This document shows positions 55,275 through 64,000 of a DNA stretch of 64,000 nucleotides, in pieces; position 1 is the stretch's first letter, and each line of letters opens with the position of its first letter. The notes under the pieces are model-generated. The model made no database searches and was not told the origin of the DNA. It saw only the letters and a list, made by a program, of their open reading frames with translations. The translations under genes and the position numbers were made by a program. The stretch is from positions 62,001 to 126,000 of the forward strand of contig NZ_LQBP01000005.1 of NCBI RefSeq assembly GCF_001507545.1, given 5' to 3'. The DNA comes from Ruegeria profundi (GTDB lineage Bacteria; Pseudomonadota; Alphaproteobacteria; Rhodobacterales; Rhodobacteraceae).

Positions 55275-55778
55275 TCATTGCCTTTTGTGATCGCGCGCGT
55301 AAATCCCGACAGCCGCGGCGACGAACAGGCCTAACAGGATGTAACCGGTAATCGCCTCGGCCACGGCCAGCCCACGACACAGCCCCGCAGGACGCAAGTC
55401 GCCGAAGCCCACCGTCGTAAAGGTGACGTATGAAAAATACAGGACATCGGATGGCCCTTTAGCGCCGACAACACACAGGTCGTAATACCCGAACGAGCCG
55501 TAGACGGCGGCAAACAGGAAGGGGACGACTTGTATAAAAGATATCCCCATCAGTAAAAGCTGGCGCTTTGGCGATTTGACCTGAGTCATTGAGTACCAGG
55601 TCTGCGACACCAGCCAGATCATCAGCAGTATCGTTGTCGCCGTACCGATCTTGTCGCCGGCAGTCGTCTCACTCAGACGGGACAGACCAAACCAGGCGAC
55701 GAAGCTGACAATCACCAGGCCAAGCGCGGCGACCAGGGTCGACTTCCACTCTTCCAGCGTTTTTGGTTCGCGGCGCAT
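55275..55778 (-). CDS. Two-pore-motif potassium-channel-like membrane protein
   Basis: The 167-residue protein has membrane segments near 15-33, 45-60, 75-95 and 135-160, and the pore sequence FTTVGFGDLRP with the K+ selectivity filter TVGFG. No RCK/TrkA regulatory domain is attached, so this is a short ion channel (Ion_trans_2 type). GGAGGTATC before the ATG supports the start. It is convergent with the small duplicated-motif gene (4-bp gap). Physiological role cannot be read from the neighbours. Confidence 0.88.
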   Translation of the reverse strand: MRREPKTLEEWKSTLVAALGLVIVSFVAWFGLSRLSETTAGDKIGTATTILLMIWLVSQTWYSMTQVKSPKRQLLLMGISFIQVVPFLFAAVYGSFGYYDLCVVGAKGPSDVLYFSYVTFTTVGFGDLRPAGLCRGLAVAEAITGYILLGLFVAAAVGIYARDHKRQ

Positions 55779-55853
55779 GATACCTCCGGTCGGGTGATAC
55801 GGGTATGATGATCGGCTTTCCGACCCGCCCCTGCAACCTTGTTTATCAGTGCC

Positions 55854-56759
55854 TTAGTCGGTGCCCAGATGCTCGTGTCCGCGCTGGCGTGCCAGGGCGA
55901 TCTGTTTCTGCCGCTCGCGAAAGCGCATCTTGTCGGCCTCGGATGTCTCATGAATGCAGTTGTGGCACGACACACCATGTTCGTATTCAGGGCGCTTCAT
56001 GTCTTCGGGCAGGATCGGACGGCGGCACCCGTGACACAGGTTGTGCGGGCCTTCGACCAGCCCGTGCCCGACCGAGACACGATTGTCGAATACAAAACAC
56101 TCACCCTGCCAGGCGCTGTCTGCGGCAGGCATTTCTTCAAGATAGCGCAGGATGCCACCCTTCAGGTGATACACATCCTCAACCCCTTGGCCCAACAGAA
56201 AATTCGTCGACTTCTCACAGCGGATGCCGCCGGTGCAGAACATCGCGACGCGCTTGTTATGGAACCGATCCTTATTCTCCGCCCACCAGGCCGGAAACTC
56301 GCGGAAACTGGCTGTTTCAGGGTCTATTGCGCCTTCAAACGTACCAATTGCCACTTCGTAATCGTTGCGAGTGTCGATCACCACAACATCGTCTGAACGG
56401 ATCAGATCGTTCCAATCCTCGGGGTCGACATAGTGGCCGACGCGGGCACGGGGATCGATATCCGGCTGGCCCATTGTCACGATCTCTTTCTTCAGGCGGA
56501 CTTTCATCTTGCCAAAGGGTGGATGATCGGCGGTCGCCTCCTTCCATTCCAGATCGGCACAGCCGGGCAGGGCACGGATATGTGCCAGTACCGCGTCGAT
56601 CCCCCCTCGTGGCCCGGCAATGGTGCCATTGATCCCCTCTTGCGCCAGCAGCAGTGTGCCTTTGACCCCTTGCGTGCGACATAGCTGTATCAACGGCTCG
56701 CGCAGGGCAGCGTGGTCGGGGAAACGGGTGAAATGATATAAGGCGGCAATCGTGTACAT
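55854..56759 (-). CDS. trhO: tRNA uridine-34 hydroxylase TrhO (rhodanese-related)
   Basis: The 301-residue protein consists of an N-terminal ferredoxin-like domain ([20 protein letters not shown], then [13 protein letters not shown]), a rhodanese domain with the active cysteine in [12 protein letters not shown] (Cys175 and Cys181) and a Cys-rich C-terminal tail ([18 protein letters not shown]) that probably binds zinc. TrhO (YceA/YbfQ-like) hydroxylates U34 of certain tRNAs in an oxygen- and prephenate-independent or dependent way. Identity is good; it stands alone between the channel gene and pncA. Confidence 0.92.
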   Translation of the reverse strand: MYTIAALYHFTRFPDHAALREPLIQLCRTQGVKGTLLLAQEGINGTIAGPRGGIDAVLAHIRALPGCADLEWKEATADHPPFGKMKVRLKKEIVTMGQPDIDPRARVGHYVDPEDWNDLIRSDDVVVIDTRNDYEVAIGTFEGAIDPETASFREFPAWWAENKDRFHNKRVAMFCTGGIRCEKSTNFLLGQGVEDVYHLKGGILRYLEEMPAADSAWQGECFVFDNRVSVGHGLVEGPHNLCHGCRRPILPEDMKRPEYEHGVSCHNCIHETSEADKMRFRERQKQIALARQRGHEHLGTD

Positions 56760-56856
56760 GTGCGCGGTCTAAACCCGCGCTGAAAGAGTCGCAAGGGATT
56801 GGATTGACGCCCCCCTTTCATCCGCTTACCGATGTGGCAACCTGACGGAGACCGCG

Positions 56857-57450
56857 ATGACCCATGCCCTGCTTGTAATCGACGTCCAGAACGATTTCTG
56901 CCCCGGTGGTGCGTTGGCCGTATCCGGCGGGGATGAGATCGTGGCCCCGATCAACTCCATGATGGACGACTTTGATGCAGTAATCCTGACGCAGGACTGG
57001 CATCCGGAGGGGCATTCCTCATTCGCCAGCTCTCACAACGGGAAAAACCCGTTTGACCTTACTGAAATGCCCTATGGCCCACAGGTGTTGTGGCCGGATC
57101 ATTGCGTACAGGGAACACAAGGCGCGGCGTTTCACCCGGACTTGCGCACAGATGGCGACCTGATTATCCGAAAGGGGTTCCGCCCGACAATCGACAGCTA
57201 TTCCGCCTTTTTTGAAAATGACCAAACGACCCCAACCGGGCTGGAGGGGTATCTGAGGACCCGCGGGATCAACAGGTTGACCCTTGTCGGACTGGCAACA
57301 GATTTCTGCGTCCATTTCTCGGCCGTGGATGCTGCGCGGCTAGGGTTTGACGTAGCCGTTCGTATGGACGCTTGTCGCGCCATTGATATGGACGGGTCGC
57401 TGACCGCCGCCGAAACAGCGATGAGAGATGCGGGCGTTGCGCTGATTTAG
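56857..57450 (+). CDS. pncA: Nicotinamidase
   Basis: PncA hydrolyses nicotinamide to nicotinate for NAD salvage. The 197-residue isochorismatase-fold protein keeps the catalytic Asp9 (LVIDVQNDF), metal ligands in TQDWHPEGHSSFAS (about 48-61) and the nucleophilic Cys151 in LATDFCVHFSA. ATGs and spacing with CTGACGGAG upstream support the start. The partner pncB lies 0.7 kb downstream on the same strand, beyond an opposite-strand gene whose end overlaps pncA by four bases. Confidence 0.95.
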   Translation: MTHALLVIDVQNDFCPGGALAVSGGDEIVAPINSMMDDFDAVILTQDWHPEGHSSFASSHNGKNPFDLTEMPYGPQVLWPDHCVQGTQGAAFHPDLRTDGDLIIRKGFRPTIDSYSAFFENDQTTPTGLEGYLRTRGINRLTLVGLATDFCVHFSAVDAARLGFDVAVRMDACRAIDMDGSLTAAETAMRDAGVALI

Positions 57451-57980
57451 GGTGTGGTGCCCTGGGACGCCAGGTACCTGAGAACGACAATCACGATCAC
57501 CGCCAGCCCAAGTGCAAAGCCGATCCGACCCTGGATCGAGCGCCGCTTTGGTTTCTTCACCTCGGCTTGCCGGGCCTTTGGTGTCCAGTCCGGTACCTCG
57601 CGGGTAATTTCTGCTCTTGGTCGGGCGCGCCGCACATCATCCAGAAATTGCCAGAAGTCGAAATCGCCGCAGTATTCGCCCTGAACACCCATATTTCGGA
57701 TGTTTGCAAACAGCCGCTTTAAAATACGCTCGCGATCTGCGGCATCCTCGGACCGGTAATACCCGTGTGGCAGGCCATTGCCTTTTGATTCCAGGCTGAA
57801 CCCGGATTCCAGAAATATGCGGCGAATCTTAGGGGACGCGCTGTGCAAGGCCGCGATGGTTCGGGCGTTGCGAAAAGACGCGCGAACGGCCCGGTGACCC
57901 TTCATGGCGGCAACACCATGTTCGGGATCGACTTCGTCCGGTGCGATCGCCACAATATCAAAATCGTACTCAAGAACCAT
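57447..57980 (-). CDS. Tail-anchored protein of unknown function
   Basis: I recognise no family in this 177-residue protein. It has no signal peptide; residues 1-130 are soluble (FDIVAIAPDEVDPEHGV, ARTIAALHSASPKIRRIFLE, CGDFDFWQFLDDVRRARPRA). A very basic stretch (ARQAEVKKPKRRS) follows, then one C-terminal membrane helix (IGFALGLAVIVIVVLRYLA, about 152-170). That is the layout of a tail-anchored inner-membrane protein. It lies between pncA (convergent, 4-base overlap) and pncB (divergent, 166 bp). A link to NAD salvage is possible but untested. Confidence 0.6.
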   Translation of the reverse strand: MVLEYDFDIVAIAPDEVDPEHGVAAMKGHRAVRASFRNARTIAALHSASPKIRRIFLESGFSLESKGNGLPHGYYRSEDAADRERILKRLFANIRNMGVQGEYCGDFDFWQFLDDVRRARPRAEITREVPDWTPKARQAEVKKPKRRSIQGRIGFALGLAVIVIVVLRYLASQGTTP

Positions 57981-58146
57981 TCACTAACTAAACCTTGTTC
58001 TTCCAACCCCTTCTTTTCACTAACCAATGAAAAGACCACACAATTTGCTCGATTTGTGACCTCAACTTGTCATTGTTATCAATTTAGCGACTCTTGCTAA
58101 TCCGCGCACCTATTGATCTAACAACGGAAATCGCAGGAGTTTTACC

Positions 58147-59439
58147 ATGGTCGATATTGCGACGCGTGTGTACAATCATAAATGGAAGATTGACCCGATT
58201 GTACGGTCTTTGATCGACACAGACTTCTACAAACTGCTGATGTGCCAGTCAGTGTTTCGAAATAAGCCCCAAACGGATGTGGTTTTTTCGCTGATCAACC
58301 GGTCGAATCACATTCCACTGGCGAATCTGATCGACGAAGGTGAGCTGCGCGAGCAACTGGATCACATTCGCTCGCTGGGTCTCAGTCGGGGCGAAAGCAC
58401 CTGGCTGCGCGGCAATACCTTCTATGGCAAACGTCAGATGTTCCGGTCAGATTTCATGGAATGGTTCGAAAATCTGCGCCTGCCGCCTTATCACCTTGAG
58501 CGGAAAGGCGATCAGTATGAGCTGACGTTCGAGGGCAAGTGGCATGAGGTCATGCTATGGGAAATTCCGGCGCTGGCCGTGCTGATGGAGCTGCGGTCAC
58601 GTGCGGTTCTGAACCAAATGCGCCGGTTCGAGCTACAAGTGCTCTATGCTCGGGCCATGACACGTGTCTGGGAAAAGATCGAAAAGCTACGCAAGATCGA
58701 CGGCTTGGGAATCGCGGACTTTGGCACTAGGCGCCGACATTCGTTTCTGTGGCAGGACTGGTGCGTGCAGGCGATGATAGAAGGCTTGGGGCCCGCGTTT
58801 TCCGGCACCTCGAACTGTCTGATTGCCATGCGGCGCGAGGTTGAAGCGATCGGTACAAACGCGCATGAACTGCCGATGGTCTATTCCGCGCTGGCCGATT
58901 CAGATGAAGATCTGGCGCAAGCCCCCTATGATGTACTGAGCGACTGGCACGAAGAACATGATGGGAACCTGCGCATTATTCTGCCCGACACCTACGGAAC
59001 CCAAGGATTTCTGGACCGCGCGCCGGACTGGCTGGCGGGTTGGACCGGCATACGCGTAGACAGTGGCGATCCGGCTGCGGGGGCTGAGATTGCTATCAAC
59101 TGGTGGAAATCGCGCGGCGAAGACCCGACGCAAAAGCGGATCATTTTCTCGGATGGATTGGACGTTGGGAAAATCCAGGAGCTGCACAGCCAATTCGCCC
59201 ATCGCACCAAAGTGTCCTTTGGCTGGGGCACGTTGCTGACAAATGATTTCCGCGGCCTGGTCCCGAATGACGCGCTGGCGCCATTCTCACTGGTTTGCAA
59301 GGCGGTTTCGGCCAATGGCCGACCGACCGTGAAACTGTCGGACAACCCGGAAAAGGCAATGGGTCCGAAAGATGAGATCACGCGTTACAAGCGGATCTTT
59401 GGTGTGGGTGCGCAGGAATCGGTAGAAGTCATTGTTTAG
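58147..59439 (+). CDS. pncB: Nicotinate phosphoribosyltransferase
   Basis: PncB couples nicotinate and PRPP (with ATP) to nicotinate mononucleotide. The 430-residue type is that of proteobacterial PncB: LIDTDFYKLLMCQSVFRNKP (about 22-41), the histidine region RRRHSFLWQDWCVQAM (about 195-210, site of the phosphorylated His), GTSNCLIAMR and GIRVDSGDPAAGAEIA (about 301-316). GCAGGAG stands before the ATG. The 166-bp leader is AT-rich and must hold its promoter. With pncA it gives the nicotinamide-to-NaMN route. Confidence 0.96.
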   Translation: MVDIATRVYNHKWKIDPIVRSLIDTDFYKLLMCQSVFRNKPQTDVVFSLINRSNHIPLANLIDEGELREQLDHIRSLGLSRGESTWLRGNTFYGKRQMFRSDFMEWFENLRLPPYHLERKGDQYELTFEGKWHEVMLWEIPALAVLMELRSRAVLNQMRRFELQVLYARAMTRVWEKIEKLRKIDGLGIADFGTRRRHSFLWQDWCVQAMIEGLGPAFSGTSNCLIAMRREVEAIGTNAHELPMVYSALADSDEDLAQAPYDVLSDWHEEHDGNLRIILPDTYGTQGFLDRAPDWLAGWTGIRVDSGDPAAGAEIAINWWKSRGEDPTQKRIIFSDGLDVGKIQELHSQFAHRTKVSFGWGTLLTNDFRGLVPNDALAPFSLVCKAVSANGRPTVKLSDNPEKAMGPKDEITRYKRIFGVGAQESVEVIV

Positions 59440-59442
59440 ACC

Positions 59443-60894
59443 CTAACGGTGATACGCTGCCACGGTTTTTACTTGTGAGAACCCATAGAGCGCCTCGAAC
59501 CCTTTTTCCCGGCCATGACCGGATTTACCCACGCCGCCGAATGGCAGTTCCACCCCGCCACCCGCACCGTAATTGTTGATGAATACCTGTCCCGAGCGAA
59601 GCTGTTTTGCCAGCCGCATCTGGCGGGCTCCATCGCGGGTCCAGATGCTGGCGACCAATCCATACTCCGTCGCGTTGGCGATCTGAACTGCGTCTTCCTC
59701 GGTGTCGAAGGGAATCAGAACCTGTACAGGGCCGAAAATTTCATCTTGGGCCAAGACGTGATCCGGTGGAACATCAGCAAAAAGAGTAGGCTGGACATAG
59801 GCACCGTTTTCTGGCGCATGGTCAACGATGCGCCCCTGACCCGCGATGCTGAGATCAGACCCCTTGGCCAAAAAGCCTTCTACAATGTCTTTCTGGCGTG
59901 CTGAAATCAGGGGGCCGAGCGGCAAATCCTCTTGCGCAGGGCCAACCTTCAGGTTGGCATACGCCGCTGCCATGCGCGTTTTGACCTGATCATACACACC
60001 GCGCTGGACCAGAATTCGGGATGAAGCCGAGCATGTCTGCCCGGCATTCTGAATACCTGCATTCACCAAAAAGGGCAGGGCGGCATCAAGATCGGCATCG
60101 TCAAACACCAGCTGCGGGGATTTCCCGCCCAATTCCAACGTCACCGGCACCACGTTGCGCCCGGCGGCCTGCTGGACAAGCGCGCCAGTCGCAACCGAGC
60201 CGGTGAAGGAAATATGATGCACACCCGGATTTGCTGACAATGCTGCCCCGGCCTCGACCCCAAGACCGGGCATGACGTTTAGCGCGCCAGCCGGCAGGCC
60301 GGCCTGTTGCGCCAGGTGGGCAAAGGCCAGTGCGGTCAGGCAGGCCTCTTCCGCGGGTTTCAGGACGCAGGCGTTGCCCATCGCCAGCGCCGCCCCGACC
60401 GAGCGGCCAATGATCTGCATCGGGTAATTCCACGGCACGATATGGCCCGTGACGCCATGCGGTTCGCGCAGGGTGTAGACTGTGTAGCCATCCAGATACG
60501 GGATGGTCTCACCCATCACCTTATCCGCCGCGCCGCCATAAAACTCGCAGTACCGGGCCAATGCCACCGCATCCGCACGTGCCTGCGTAAGCGGCTTGCC
60601 CACATCCATCGCTTCAAGCTGTGCGAGGTCATCGACCTTTTCCAGCACCAACTGCCCCAGCCGCGTTAGGATGCGCCCCCGCTCCAACGCAGTTTTTCGC
60701 CCCCAATCGCCGTCCAATGCCTTTTGCGCCGCCTGCACCGCAGCGCCGATATCCGCTATGTCGCCGCGCGCAATCCGGCAGAGTTCCGATCCGTCCGATG
60801 GGTTGGTCAGTGACAGTGTTTCCCGCGAAACCGGTCTGACCCATTCGCCGCCGATCAGACATAACTCGGTGTTGAACCAGATTGGATGAGACAT
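59443..60894 (-). CDS. Betaine-aldehyde-type NAD+-dependent aldehyde dehydrogenase
   Basis: The 483-residue enzyme has the catalytic motif NAGQTCSASSRILV (Cys about 281), the Glu in VTLELGGKSPQLVF (about 247-260) and the SFTGSVATGA cofactor contact. Its sequence is of the betaine/aminoaldehyde dehydrogenase group, so it could act on betaine aldehyde or gamma-aminoaldehydes from polyamines. AGGAG lies eight bases before the ATG at 60894. It follows the oligopeptide-type ABC genes by about 30 bp and is probably the last gene of that operon. Confidence 0.92.
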   Translation of the reverse strand: MSHPIWFNTELCLIGGEWVRPVSRETLSLTNPSDGSELCRIARGDIADIGAAVQAAQKALDGDWGRKTALERGRILTRLGQLVLEKVDDLAQLEAMDVGKPLTQARADAVALARYCEFYGGAADKVMGETIPYLDGYTVYTLREPHGVTGHIVPWNYPMQIIGRSVGAALAMGNACVLKPAEEACLTALAFAHLAQQAGLPAGALNVMPGLGVEAGAALSANPGVHHISFTGSVATGALVQQAAGRNVVPVTLELGGKSPQLVFDDADLDAALPFLVNAGIQNAGQTCSASSRILVQRGVYDQVKTRMAAAYANLKVGPAQEDLPLGPLISARQKDIVEGFLAKGSDLSIAGQGRIVDHAPENGAYVQPTLFADVPPDHVLAQDEIFGPVQVLIPFDTEEDAVQIANATEYGLVASIWTRDGARQMRLAKQLRSGQVFINNYGAGGGVELPFGGVGKSGHGREKGFEALYGFSQVKTVAAYHR

Positions 60895-60923
60895 CAATTC
60901 TTCTCCTTAGGGTCTAAACCCGC

Positions 60924-62522
60924 TCACGCGACGTTGTCGCTGATCTCTGGTAAAGTCGGTGCGGCGTTGATTAAGCTTTGAGTATAGGGGTGTTTGGGCT
61001 GGGCAAAGACCTGTTCAGTCTCGCCCTCTTCGACGATCTTTCCCGCCTGCATCACCATCACCCGGTCAGTGATCGTGCGGACGACGCTTAGATCGTGGCT
61101 GATGAAAAGGTAGGTCAGGCTGTAGGTGGCGCAGAGTTCGGCAAGCAGGTCGAGGATCTGCGCCCTGACCGAAACGTCAAGGGCCGAGACCGCCTCATCA
61201 AACAGGATCAGCTCAGGTTGTATGACCAAGGCGCGGGCGATGGCGATCCGCTGCCGTTGGCCCCCTGAAAACTCATGAATGTATTTGTCTGCATCATCCG
61301 GGCTGAGACCCACAGCTCTGAGCATTTCCGCGATGCGGTCCTGTCGCTCGGACCCTGTGGGCGGAGTTTCAAGCAGGTGAAAAGGTTCGGCGATCAAACG
61401 GGCCACGCGGTGACGTGGGTTGAAACTGCCATATGGGTCCTGAAACACCACATGCATCTTTCGTCGGACTGCGAGGTTGGGTTTGTGGCCTGAAAAAACC
61501 GCTTGGCCATCCAATCGGATCTCACCTGCCTGTACCTCATCCAGCCCTAAAATTGCCTTTGTTAGGGTCGATTTTCCACAACCGGATTCTCCGACAAGGC
61601 CAAGGCGTTCACCCCGGTTCAAGGCAAAGCTGACGTTATCAACAGCGCGGTGATGTTCCGGAATGTCGAACAACCCTTTCCGCGGCAAGCGATACGTTCG
61701 GATGACGTTCCTGACCTCAAGCAATGGCTGAGGCTGCGGCCGTTCTGGCAGGGTCACCTGATGGCCCGAGGCCTTGAACAGCATCCGTGTGTAAGGGTGT
61801 TGCATGTTGTGCAGCAGGTCGGTTGTGGCCCCGCTTTCAACCACCTCACCATGGCGCATGACAACAATCTTATCCGCCATGTCGGCCACAACGGCCAGAT
61901 CATGGGTGATCATCAACAGGCCCATCCCGAATTCGCGCACCAGCCCTTTGAGCAGGTCGAGGATTTGTGCCTGTGTTGTCACATCCAGCGCGGTGGTTGG
62001 TTCATCCGCAATCAACAGCTTGGGCCGCAGCGCGATGGCCATTGCGATCACGACCCGCTGGCGCTGACCGCCGGAAAGTTCATGCGGGTATCGTGACAGC
62101 GGGAACCGGTCTTGAGGCAGACCAACGCGCGTCAACACCTCTTGCGCGCGCGCCTGAGCCTGGCTGCGTGACATGGCCTTGTGGATCAGGATCGTCTCCA
62201 TCACCTGATCGCCGATGTTTTTGACCGGGTTCAGGGCTGTCATCGGCTCTTGAAACACCATGCCGACCGAGGCACCGCGCAAGGTGCACATCTTGGGCTC
62301 AGACAGCGTCAGCAGGTTCTGGTCCTCAAGCAAAACGGACCCGCTTACCTGTGCTCCGTTCGGCAGCAATTGCATCACGGCCAGCGCCGTCATCGACTTG
62401 CCTGAGCCGCTTTCACCGGTTACGGCCACAATCTGACCGGGTGCGATTGACAGGTTGACGCGTTTCAGAATCTCAACGCTGTGTATCGATAGTGAGAGGT
62501 TTTCAATTCGCAACAGGCTCAT
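60924..62522 (-). CDS. Double-ATPase subunit of a peptide/nickel-type ABC importer
   Basis: The 532-residue protein is a fusion of two ATP-binding cassettes (DppD- and DppF-like). The first has Walker A GESGSGKSMTAL (about 35-46) and signature LSGGQRQRVVIAMAIAL (about 148-164). The second has GESGCGKSTLTKAI (about 313-326) and FSGGQRQRIAIARALV (about 420-435). Both Walker B regions are intact. It drives uptake by the two permeases encoded next; the start overlaps the dppC-like gene by four bases. Substrate could be peptides, nickel or opine-type compounds. Confidence 0.93.
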   Translation of the reverse strand: MSLLRIENLSLSIHSVEILKRVNLSIAPGQIVAVTGESGSGKSMTALAVMQLLPNGAQVSGSVLLEDQNLLTLSEPKMCTLRGASVGMVFQEPMTALNPVKNIGDQVMETILIHKAMSRSQAQARAQEVLTRVGLPQDRFPLSRYPHELSGGQRQRVVIAMAIALRPKLLIADEPTTALDVTTQAQILDLLKGLVREFGMGLLMITHDLAVVADMADKIVVMRHGEVVESGATTDLLHNMQHPYTRMLFKASGHQVTLPERPQPQPLLEVRNVIRTYRLPRKGLFDIPEHHRAVDNVSFALNRGERLGLVGESGCGKSTLTKAILGLDEVQAGEIRLDGQAVFSGHKPNLAVRRKMHVVFQDPYGSFNPRHRVARLIAEPFHLLETPPTGSERQDRIAEMLRAVGLSPDDADKYIHEFSGGQRQRIAIARALVIQPELILFDEAVSALDVSVRAQILDLLAELCATYSLTYLFISHDLSVVRTITDRVMVMQAGKIVEEGETEQVFAQPKHPYTQSLINAAPTLPEISDNVA

Positions 62523-63334
62523 GCGCGTGCTACCCGGATGCGGGGGTCCAGCCAGTCTCGCAACCCGTCGCCCAACAGGTTCAGACCCATCACGGTGACG
62601 ATGATCGCCAGACCCGGAATCAGAGCCAAATGCGGGGCAAAACTGACCATTGTCTGCGCATCAGCCAGCATCCGCCCCCAACTGGGCGTTGGCGGTTGCG
62701 CGCCTAGTCCGACATAGGACAAGCCTGCCTCTGCCAAAATCCCAAGCGAGAACTGGATGGTTCCCTGCACGATCAGCAAATTGGCCACATTGGGCAGGAT
62801 ATGTTCTGCTGAGATCCGCGCCGCGCCCTTGCCCGAGACCCGCGCGGCAAGAATGAACTCGCGTTCCCAAAGAGAAAGCGCCGCCCCGCGTGTGATGCGG
62901 GCAAAGACAGGAATGTTGAAGATGCCGATGGCGATGATTGCATTGATTGCGCCAGCGCCAAGGATCGCGGTGATCAGGATGGCGATAACCAGCGATGGGA
63001 AGGCAAAGACCAGATCGTTACCGCGCATGATCACCTCGTCCAGCCAGGTGCCCTTGCGCGCTGCGGCCATAAGGCCAAGCGGAATGCCCAGCGTCATCCC
63101 GATACCGACTGCCACCAGGGCCACCGCAATGGATGTTCGCGCGCCGATCATGATCATCGAGAACATATCGCGCCCGAAATGGTCTGTTCCGAACCAATGC
63201 TGTATACTCGGGGGCTGTAACTTGTTCGGGATATCCAGCGCTGCATAGTCATAAGGTGTCCAGAAAAACGACAGCAACGCCGCCAGCAGCACCAGCGATG
63301 ACAGCAGCGCGCCAAGGATCAGATTGCGGCTCAT
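62519..63334 (-). CDS. ABC importer permease (DppC type)
   Basis: The 271-residue permease has six membrane segments (first about 6-25, LGALLSSLVLLAALLSFFW). It shows the DppC-family LDIPNKLQPPSIQHWFGTDH segment near 31-50, which precedes the periplasmic loop typical of these subunits, and the EAA motif EFILAARVSGKGAARISAEH (about 170-190). GGAGCC upstream supports the ATG at 63334; a longer frame to 63598 overlaps the other permease and is not real. It overlaps the neighbouring genes by four bases on both sides. Confidence 0.93.
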   Translation of the reverse strand: MSRNLILGALLSSLVLLAALLSFFWTPYDYAALDIPNKLQPPSIQHWFGTDHFGRDMFSMIMIGARTSIAVALVAVGIGMTLGIPLGLMAAARKGTWLDEVIMRGNDLVFAFPSLVIAILITAILGAGAINAIIAIGIFNIPVFARITRGAALSLWEREFILAARVSGKGAARISAEHILPNVANLLIVQGTIQFSLGILAEAGLSYVGLGAQPPTPSWGRMLADAQTMVSFAPHLALIPGLAIIVTVMGLNLLGDGLRDWLDPRIRVARA

Positions 63335-64000
63335 GTCCGGCTCCTTAGCCTTGGATCGACGGCGGCATAGGCCAGATCGACCAGAAAATTGACCGTGATG
63401 ACAGCGAAGACCAGAAGCATGACGACTGACTCCACGACAATCAGATCGCGCGCGGAGATCGCCTGAAACACTAGCCGTCCCAAGCCCGGCAGGTAGAACA
63501 CCTTTTCGATGATGATCGACCCCGCCAACAGGAAAGAGAATTGCAGCCCGATGATCGTCAGAACCGGGATCAAAGCGTTGCGCACACCGTGCCGCCACAA
63601 CGCCTGACGGCGGGACACCCCCTTGGCGCGGGCGGTGCGCATGAAATCCTCACCTAGAATATCCAAAAGCGACGATCGCATGACCCGCGCCAAAATCGCG
63701 GCTTGCGGCAGGGCGAGTGCGATGGCAGGCAGGGTTAGTGAATGCAGACCCGTCCACAGGCCGTTTTCCCAACCTGCAAACCCCCCCGCGTTAAACCATC
63801 GAAGGTTGATTGCGAAGATCAGCACCAGCATCATCGCAAACCAGAAATTGGGCACCGCAATACCCAGTTGTGTCGCCCCCATCACCGTCAGGTCGCCCGG
63901 CTTGCCCCGGCGTGCAGCAGCGTAAATCCCGGCCGGGAACGCGATCAGGGTGGACAGTGCCAGCGCATAAAGCGCCAAGGGCAACGAAACCCAAAGCCGA
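63331..64000 (-). CDS. ABC importer permease (DppB type), truncated by the window edge
   Basis: The visible 223 residues are the C-terminal two thirds of a DppB-like permease and continue beyond position 64000 (no stop or likely start before the edge; the frame reads LWVSLPLALYALALST at the border). Membrane segments are seen near the edge and in the middle. The EAA-like motif DFMRTARAKGVSRRQALWRH is clear, as is FLVDLAYAAVDPRLR at the end. Together with the DppC-like gene it forms the channel. A substrate-binding protein gene is presumably beyond the window. Confidence 0.93.
   Translation of the reverse strand, partial: RLWVSLPLALYALALSTLIAFPAGIYAAARRGKPGDLTVMGATQLGIAVPNFWFAMMLVLIFAINLRWFNAGGFAGWENGLWTGLHSLTLPAIALALPQAAILARVMRSSLLDILGEDFMRTARAKGVSRRQALWRHGVRNALIPVLTIIGLQFSFLLAGSIIIEKVFYLPGLGRLVFQAISARDLIVVESVVMLLVFAVITVNFLVDLAYAAVDPRLRSRT

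Noticed and set aside
55805..56632. 275-residue plus-strand frame opposite trhO
   Set aside because: Rich in Arg/Ser/Pro, typical of an antisense shadow; trhO on the minus strand has all active-site motifs.

Overview
The window looks like chromosomal DNA of a motile marine alphaproteobacterium of the family Rhodobacteraceae, probably the Roseobacter group (Ruegeria/Phaeobacter-like). The basis is high GC throughout, protein sequences of roseobacter character, a flagellar block in the order fliP-fliN-fliH-fliF divergent from fliL-hyp-motE-motA-TPR protein, and many methylamine/one-carbon, aldehyde and ABC-transport genes. This assignment rests on recognition, not on a database search. No rRNA, tRNA, CRISPR array, insertion sequence or prophage was seen.

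Layout. 1-8.5 kb is a translation/RNA-metabolism block (rbfA, DUF2233 enzyme, truB, DUF1643, RTX-type Ca-binding protein, rpsO, pnp). An unknown gene and a decayed pseudogene lie between rpsO and pnp. 8.6-17 kb holds housekeeping and stress genes: NIPSNAP, DUF1326, a GT25 glycosyltransferase, a 1-Cys peroxiredoxin, an aldehyde dehydrogenase, an Ada-like repair/regulator fusion, a methyltransferase, nth and a PfkB kinase. 17.1-17.9 kb is an AT-richer stretch with an orphan membrane protein. 17.9-36.3 kb carries rppH, a 2,4-dienoyl-CoA-reductase-like flavoprotein, GT8, a LysR regulator, an OmpA-like/CMD/GNAT/CinA operon, sfsA, two RidA proteins, map, rsmD, a ferredoxin-reductase-like flavoprotein, a Prx5-type peroxiredoxin, three small exported proteins, phhB with a DUF482 protein, and the lipid-transport pair mlaA-mlaC.

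36.3-42.9 kb is a sugar uptake island. A complete ABC importer (binding protein, two permeases, ATPase) diverges from an OmpR-type two-component pair. The shared intergenic region holds 10-bp-phased direct repeats that look like response-regulator sites. 42.9-50.8 kb is the flagellar block, with a CtrA-like site between the divergent fliF and fliL. 50.9-54.7 kb is a two-gene operon (GcvT-type dimethylglycine/sarcosine-dehydrogenase-like flavoprotein plus MmgE/PrpD protein) behind a perfect 11-bp inverted repeat. 54.9-59.4 kb has a small duplicated-motif protein, a potassium-channel protein, trhO, and the NAD-salvage genes pncA and pncB separated by a tail-anchored unknown. 59.4-64 kb is an aldehyde dehydrogenase plus a dipeptide/nickel-type ABC importer (double ATPase, two permeases); the second permease runs off the right edge.

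No wholly new system is proven here. The best leads are the regulatory DNA elements (palindrome at 11398, repeats at 40611, CtrA-like site at 46139, inverted repeat at 54761), the scar between rpsO and pnp, the AT-rich orphan at 17.1 kb, and the uncharacterised partners in the flagellar motor operon.
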